A stretch of DNA of 64,000 nucleotides from Lysobacter helvus (GTDB taxonomy: Bacteria > Pseudomonadota > Gammaproteobacteria > Xanthomonadales > Xanthomonadaceae): NCBI RefSeq assembly GCF_018406645.1, contig NZ_AP024546.1:1798001-1862000 (forward strand), read 5' to 3'. The notes under the pieces were generated by a model. The model was not told the DNA's origin. It did no database searches and saw only the letters and a program-made list of their open reading frames with translations. This document shows, in pieces, positions 60,110 to 64,000 of the stretch; position 1 is the first letter of the stretch, and every line of letters begins with the position of its first letter. Made by a program: the position numbers and the translations under genes.

Positions 60110-60115
60110 ATTGTA
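60110..60115 (-). promoter_or_regulatory. -10 element of the GDT1 transcript
   Basis: TACAAT on the minus strand would start transcription near 60103, just before the riboswitch 5' end at 60092. Confidence 0.5.
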
Positions 60116-60142
60116 ATGGCCTCGCGGCGACGGCGCGATGGT

Positions 60143-60148
60143 TAGACT
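60143..60148 (+). promoter_or_regulatory. -10-like TAGACT of the aldo-keto reductase gene
   Basis: GGTTAGACTCGCG lies 32 bases before the ATG at 60181 and is identical to the 13-mer upstream of the gene at 27310. Confidence 0.45.
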
Positions 60149-60180
60149 CGCGGTCCTGTTCAGCAGGCAAGGACACGCGC

Positions 60181-61149
60181 ATGCAATACCGCCGCCTCGG
60201 CTCTTCGGGCCTCCAGTTGTCCGCGCTCTCCTTCGGCGCCTGGGTCACCTTCGGCAAGCAGGTGGGGCGCGGGGAAGCGCGCGAACTGCTCGCCGCCGCC
60301 TACGACCACGGCATCAACTTCTTCGACAACGCCGAGACCTACGCCAACGGCGAAGCCGAACGCGTGATGGGCGATGCGCTCGCCGACCTCCGCCTGCCGC
60401 GCGATGCGTGGTGCGTGTCGAGCAAGGTGTTCTTCGGATCGGTGGACGGGCCGCGGCCGACGCAGCGCGGCCTGTCGCGCAAGCACGTGCACGACGCCTG
60501 CCACGATGCGCTCAGGCGCCTGCGCGTGGATTACCTCGACCTGTTCTTCTGCCACCGCGCCGATCCGGACACGCCGATCGCCGAGACGGTGCTCGCGATG
60601 GACACGCTCGTGCGCCAGGGCAAGGTGTTGTACTGGGGCACGTCGGAGTGGCCGGCGCAGGCGATCCGCGAAGCGCACAAGGTCGCGCGTGCCAACGGAC
60701 TGATCGCGCCGACGATGGAGCAGCCGCAATACAACCTGCTGCATCGCCAGCGCGTGGAACTGGAATACGCACCGCTGTATTCCGAGTACGGCATGGGCAC
60801 CACGATCTGGTCGCCGCTCGCCTCGGGCCTGCTCACCGGCAAGTACAACGCGGGCGTGCCGCAGGATGCGCGCCTGGCGCAGGAAGGCTACACGTGGCTG
60901 CAGTGGTTGCTGCAGGATCCGGCGGAGCGTCGCCTCGAACGCGCGCGTGCATTCACCGACGTGGCGAAGCAACTCGGCGTGGCGCCCGCGCCGCTGGCGA
61001 TCGCCTGGTGCCTGCGCAACCCGCACGTGTCGACGGTGATGCTGGGTGCGTCGCGCACCGAGCAGTTGCTGCAGAACCTCGAAGCGCTCGACCTTGTCGA
61101 GCGCTTCGATGACGCGACGTGGGAGCGGTTGGCCGCTGCGGCGAGTTGA
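60181..61149 (+). CDS. Aldo/keto reductase (Kv-beta/YghZ-like)
   Basis: The 322-aa TIM-barrel oxidoreductase has the catalytic tetrad segments: Asp/Tyr in FFDNAETYANGEAE, Lys in VSSKVFFG, and His in FFCHRADPDTP. The NADPH-binding part is IWSPLASGLLTGKYN. The opening MQYRRLGSSGLQLSALSFG and the GDP-type WGTSEWPAQ are closest to the potassium channel beta subunit and YghZ group, which reduces small aldehydes. No channel gene is nearby. It has its own promoter-like element and its neighbours point away, so it is monocistronic. Confidence 0.92.
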   Translation: MQYRRLGSSGLQLSALSFGAWVTFGKQVGRGEARELLAAAYDHGINFFDNAETYANGEAERVMGDALADLRLPRDAWCVSSKVFFGSVDGPRPTQRGLSRKHVHDACHDALRRLRVDYLDLFFCHRADPDTPIAETVLAMDTLVRQGKVLYWGTSEWPAQAIREAHKVARANGLIAPTMEQPQYNLLHRQRVELEYAPLYSEYGMGTTIWSPLASGLLTGKYNAGVPQDARLAQEGYTWLQWLLQDPAERRLERARAFTDVAKQLGVAPAPLAIAWCLRNPHVSTVMLGASRTEQLLQNLEALDLVERFDDATWERLAAAAS

Positions 61150-61158
61150 TGCAACGCG

Positions 61159-62433
61159 TCAGTTGCCGCGCACGTCCTCGGTGATGATCTCGACGTCGGG
61201 CGCTCCGGGCGCGTCCGGCGCCATCGGGGGTTCCGGCGGCGCCGGCAGGCTCGTCGGCGCGATGACGTGGTCGATCACGATCTGGCCCGGCGCGTCCGGT
61301 GCATAGGCCACGCGCGTGCCGTCGCGGTAGAGCGCGATCGTGCCGTGCTCCAGGTGCAGGTCTTCCATCGCGGCCGGCGGCGGCGGAGGCGGCAGCGGCG
61401 CCTTCGGTGCGCGCGGCGGCGGGGGCGGCGGCGGCGCGGGCACGCGGAACGGCATCGCCTTCGGCACTTTCACGCGCGTGCTGGCGACCTTGCGATCGCG
61501 CAGGTATTCCACCAGCGCCATCGCGTTCTCCGGCTTGTCGCGCAGCGCATCCATCGCATCGCGCGGCGACGACACGGCGCGGCCGTCGATCTTCTGGATC
61601 ACGTCGCCCGGCTGCAGGCCCGCGAGATCGGCGCCGGCGCTGAGCACCAGCACGCCGCGATCGGTGCCGAAGTAGCGACCTAGCGCGGGATCGACCGACG
61701 CCAGGTTGAGCCCGTTCCAGCGGAACGCTTCGGCCAGCATCGGCACCTTGCAGTCCTGGCCCTTGCAATCGCCGCGCGGTCCGATGCGGATGATTTCCTG
61801 CTCCAGGCCCGGCGCCATGCCCGGCACGTCGATGAGGTGGATGCGGCGGCCCTCGCCCGGTTCGGCGCCGCGGAGCACGACGGTTTCCGGTTCCATGCGC
61901 GGCACGACGCTCGCGGTGGCGGTCTGTCCGCCGCGCTGGTAACCGATGCGCACCGGCTTGCCTTCTTCCATGTCGGACAGCAACGTGCGCGCGTTGTCGA
62001 CGCGCAACTCGCTCGTGGTGCCGAGCACCTGCGTGCCGTTGACGCTGGTGATGCGATCGCCGGTCTTCAGGCCGGCCTTCGCCGCGCCGCTGTCGGGCGT
62101 GACGCCGGCGACGCGCACGCCACCCTGCGCGTCGGGCGCGAGCACCACGCCGATGACGGGCTTGAGCACCATGCGCTGGTCGATGACCTGCACGCGTCCG
62201 TTGTCGCGGCCGAGCTGGCGGTTGAGGGCGGCGACGCGGCGCGCGGCCTGTTCGAGGTCCTTCTGCGCGGCGGCGAGCTGCGCTTCGGTGGCGGGATCGG
62301 CGACGCGGACCTTGGTGGCGGGCGCGGCTGCGACGCGCGCCTTCGGTGCCGGCGTCTGCGCGGCGGCCAGGCCGCCGGCGAGCGCGAGCGCCACGGCCAG
62401 GCCCAGCAGGGAACGGGTGCGGATGGGTTGCAT
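61159..62433 (-). CDS. Exported PDZ domain protein with polyproline linker
   Basis: The 424-aa precursor has a signal peptide (residues 1-25), a helical part, and two PDZ-like domains. The first has VIGVVLAPDAQGGVRVAGV and KAGLKTGDRITSVNG. The second has GRYFGTDRGVLVLSAG and GLQPGDVIQKIDGRAV. A linker with runs of seven Pro and six Pro follows. There is no protease domain, so it is not a Deg-type enzyme. It lies 65 bases downstream of the anti-sigma-like gene on the same strand, which suggests a part in envelope signalling, possibly in regulating proteolysis of that protein; this is inference. The runs of Pro should need EF-P for translation. Confidence 0.85.
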   Translation of the reverse strand: MQPIRTRSLLGLAVALALAGGLAAAQTPAPKARVAAAPATKVRVADPATEAQLAAAQKDLEQAARRVAALNRQLGRDNGRVQVIDQRMVLKPVIGVVLAPDAQGGVRVAGVTPDSGAAKAGLKTGDRITSVNGTQVLGTTSELRVDNARTLLSDMEEGKPVRIGYQRGGQTATASVVPRMEPETVVLRGAEPGEGRRIHLIDVPGMAPGLEQEIIRIGPRGDCKGQDCKVPMLAEAFRWNGLNLASVDPALGRYFGTDRGVLVLSAGADLAGLQPGDVIQKIDGRAVSSPRDAMDALRDKPENAMALVEYLRDRKVASTRVKVPKAMPFRVPAPPPPPPPRAPKAPLPPPPPPAAMEDLHLEHGTIALYRDGTRVAYAPDAPGQIVIDHVIAPTSLPAPPEPPMAPDAPGAPDVEIITEDVRGN

Positions 62434-62498
62434 GCAAACCTCTTGGTCGGGATTCGATGGCATGGATGCGGCGCGGGAAGAAAGCGTCGCAGTGGTGT

Positions 62499-63062
62499 TC
62501 AGTCGACGCGCACCAGCGCGCCGTCGTAGCGTTCGCCCTGCGCGACCAGCCAGCGGCGCGTGCTCTCGAAGCCGACGGATTCGCGCAGCGTGTCCACGCG
62601 TGCCTGCCACAGCGTGAGCTGGCGGTCGCGCGGAAGATCGGACCGGGCGAGGGCGGCATCGATGCGGGCGAGCTGGCGATCCAGGTCGACCGCGACTTCG
62701 GCGGCGGCGCCGCTGGACACGCGATCGTCGCGCGCCACGTCGAGCAGGCGTTCGAGTTGCGCGGATTCGGACTGGAGCGCGACGAGCGGATCGGCGGGCG
62801 TCGTGGCGGTGGCGGTCGTGGCGACCACGTTCGGCGCAACCGCGGGCATCGGGCCGAGCAACCGCAACGGCACGATCAGCACGAGGACGAGCGCGGCGGC
62901 GATCGCCAGGCGCACCGGCCACTGCGGACGCGCGCGCACGCGCAGGCGCGGCGCGATGTCGGGCCATGCATCGCGGTCGGGACGTTCGAGCGGCAACGCG
63001 GCGAACGCGGCGCCCCAATCGGCGGGCGCGCCTCCCTGGGTGGAGCGGATGTCGTCAGGCAT
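62499..63062 (-). CDS. Putative anti-sigma factor (single membrane helix)
   Basis: The 187-aa protein has an N-terminal cytoplasmic part (WGAAFAALPLERPDRDAWPD), one membrane helix (about residues 50-70, VRLAIAAALVLVLIVPLRLL), and a periplasmic helical region (about 90-187). It has no Cys, so it lacks the zinc anti-sigma motif. It overlaps the end of an ECF sigma gene by eight bases, the usual place for an anti-sigma factor. The function is inferred from topology and position, not from homology. Confidence 0.75.
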   Translation of the reverse strand: MPDDIRSTQGGAPADWGAAFAALPLERPDRDAWPDIAPRLRVRARPQWPVRLAIAAALVLVLIVPLRLLGPMPAVAPNVVATTATATTPADPLVALQSESAQLERLLDVARDDRVSSGAAAEVAVDLDRQLARIDAALARSDLPRDRQLTLWQARVDTLRESVGFESTRRWLVAQGERYDGALVRVD

Positions 63063-63633
63063 GTGCAGCCTCCGGGACCTGGAGCACTGCGCGCAGCTTC
63101 TTCGTGCCGCGCGCGAGTTGTGACTTGGAAAAACTGGGCGTGCGCTGCATCAGCGCCGCGATTTCGTCGTGCGTGTAGCCCTCGCCGTGGTACAGCCACA
63201 GCACGCTGCGCGTGGCCGTCGGCAACGTCGCCAGCGCGCGCTGCAGCAGCGCCGCATCGGCGGCGGCCGGCGGCAGCGGCGCGAGGTCCTCGGCGTATTC
63301 GGACGGATCGTCGACGCCGATTTCCTGCGCGAGCCGCTTGTCGCGACGCAGGCGCATCAGCGCCTCGTTCACCGCGATCTGGCGCAACCAGCCCCAGAAC
63401 GGACTGCCGTCGCCGCGGAACTCGCCGATCCGGCCCAGCACCTTGAGCATCGTTTCCTGCAGCACGTCCTGTGCCTCCTCGCGGTTGCCGGCGATGCGCA
63501 GCGCCAGGGTGAACACCGGGCGCTCGAACCACCGGTAGAGCTGCTCGAACGCCGCGCGATCCCCGGCCCGTGCGCGGGCGAGGAGGGCGTCGGGGACATC
63601 GATGGCGAAGCTCGAATGACCGGTCATGTGCAT
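63055..63633 (-). CDS. ECF RNA polymerase sigma factor
   Basis: The 192-aa protein has sigma region 2 (RAAFEQLYRWFERPVFTLAL, AQDVLQETMLKVL) and region 4 (SVLWLYHGEGYTHDEIAALM with a helix-turn-helix). The -10 and -35 recognition residues are normal. The ATG at 63633 is used; ATG 63627 is equally possible. It is the first gene of sigma, putative anti-sigma and PDZ genes. Its target promoters cannot be read from this window. Confidence 0.93.
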   Translation of the reverse strand: MHMTGHSSFAIDVPDALLARARAGDRAAFEQLYRWFERPVFTLALRIAGNREEAQDVLQETMLKVLGRIGEFRGDGSPFWGWLRQIAVNEALMRLRRDKRLAQEIGVDDPSEYAEDLAPLPPAAADAALLQRALATLPTATRSVLWLYHGEGYTHDEIAALMQRTPSFSKSQLARGTKKLRAVLQVPEAAHA

Positions 63634-63680
63634 GGCTGGATGCCCGAGGGGGCGAAACCGTCGCAGGCCCCCGGCAACCC

Positions 63681-63686
63681 TATACT
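63681..63686 (+). promoter_or_regulatory. -10-like TATACT of the SPFH gene
   Basis: TATACTCCGG lies 30 bases before the ATG at 63717, in the 83-base gap that also holds the divergent sigma-factor promoter. Confidence 0.45.
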
Positions 63687-63716
63687 CCGGCCGACCTGAG
63701 CATGGGGAGTGTGGCT

Positions 63717-64000
63717 ATGTCGTTGAGCTGGATCCTGACCGCGGTCGTCGTCTTCTTCGCCATCGTGCTCGTGTCCAAGGCGGTGCGGATGGTGCCGCAG
63801 GGCTTCGAGTGGACCGTCGAGCGCTTCGGGCGCTACACCCACACGCTGAGCCCGGGCCTGCACTTCCTCGTGCCGATCTACCAGCGCATCGGGCGCAAGA
63901 TCAACATGATGGAACAGGTGATGGACGTGCCCAGCCAGGACGTCATCACCAAGGACAACGCCGTGGTGAAGGTGGACGGCATCGTCTTCTTCCAGGTGCT
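63717..64000 (+). CDS. SPFH/Band 7 family membrane protein (3' end outside window)
   Basis: Ninety-four codons are visible. One membrane helix (SWILTAVVVFFAIVLVSKAV) is followed by the SPFH start, VRMVPQGFEWTVERFGRYT and GLHFLVPIYQRIGRKINMME, the stomatin/QmcA layout. These proteins form oligomeric membrane scaffolds, usually with an NfeD partner, which would lie outside the window. The ATG at 63717 has GGGGAG at 63704-63709; an in-frame ATG at 63702 is less well placed. Confidence 0.93.
   Translation, partial: MSLSWILTAVVVFFAIVLVSKAVRMVPQGFEWTVERFGRYTHTLSPGLHFLVPIYQRIGRKINMMEQVMDVPSQDVITKDNAVVKVDGIVFFQV

Overview
This window is high-GC gammaproteobacterial chromosome. The gene content and order suggest Xanthomonadaceae, most like Lysobacter or a close relative: ponA beside pilMNOPQ, thiS-thiG-trmB, metK-SAH riboswitch-ahcY-metF, and many GTGA/ATGA-coupled genes. 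The genus is an inference from gene order and style, not from a search. Nearly all of it is ordinary core chromosome. I see no prophage, insertion sequence, CRISPR array or plasmid gene.

Layout. 1-4330: the 3' part of gltA, an unknown protein and penicillin-binding protein 1a. 4564-9529: pilMNOPQ, the inner-membrane alignment complex and secretin of type IV pili. 9682-16519: a MoxR/Bat operon (AAA ATPase, DUF58, DUF4381, two VWA proteins, BatD). 16588-19954: a dicarboxylate symporter and transketolase. 19958-24271: a six-gene minus-strand run of S1/P1 nuclease, metallo-beta-lactamase fold protein, small molybdopterin-domain protein and ModABC. 24335-28500: gapA, a Cache-GGDEF cyclase and a YhiN-type flavoprotein. 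28509-33153: rsmE-bioA, divergent from a nudE-cysQ-mazG-DUF962 house-cleaning operon. 33154-33944: a gene-free, heavily palindromic element with 28-base inverted termini. 33945-37311: M28 peptidase, mscL, FAH-fold enzyme, small membrane protein and a Rieske protein. 37301-41227: SLC13 permease, trmB, thiG and thiS, with a c-di-GMP-I-like riboswitch on the opposite strand between thiG and thiS. 41388-44914: GDSL autotransporter esterase, tRNA-Gly(CCC), zinc protease and RimK. 45074-47232: a terminator and a two-component pair. 47250-53328: ilvE, two related exported unknown proteins, metF, ahcY and metK. 53484-59884: membrane hydrolase, dusB, ribokinase, CNT nucleoside transporter, second GGDEF protein and a GDT1-type Mn exporter. 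60181-64000: aldo-keto reductase, PDZ protein, anti-sigma-like protein, ECF sigma factor and the start of an SPFH protein.

How the parts connect. Methionine recycling (metK, ahcY, metF) is a contiguous block; ahcY has a clear SAH riboswitch and the metK leader can fold over its own ribosome binding site. The GDT1 exporter lies behind a yybP-ykoY manganese riboswitch. Two diguanylate cyclases, the type IV pilus genes and a c-di-GMP-I-like aptamer put c-di-GMP synthesis, a possible sensor and a typical output in the same 64 kb. Molybdate uptake is fused to an exported nuclease and a metallo-hydrolase in one run of genes.

The most unusual signals are the c-di-GMP-I-like aptamer antisense to the thi genes, the palindromic element at 33157-33941, the unexplained leader at 44915-45239, and the uncharacterised paralogous pair at 48247-49548.
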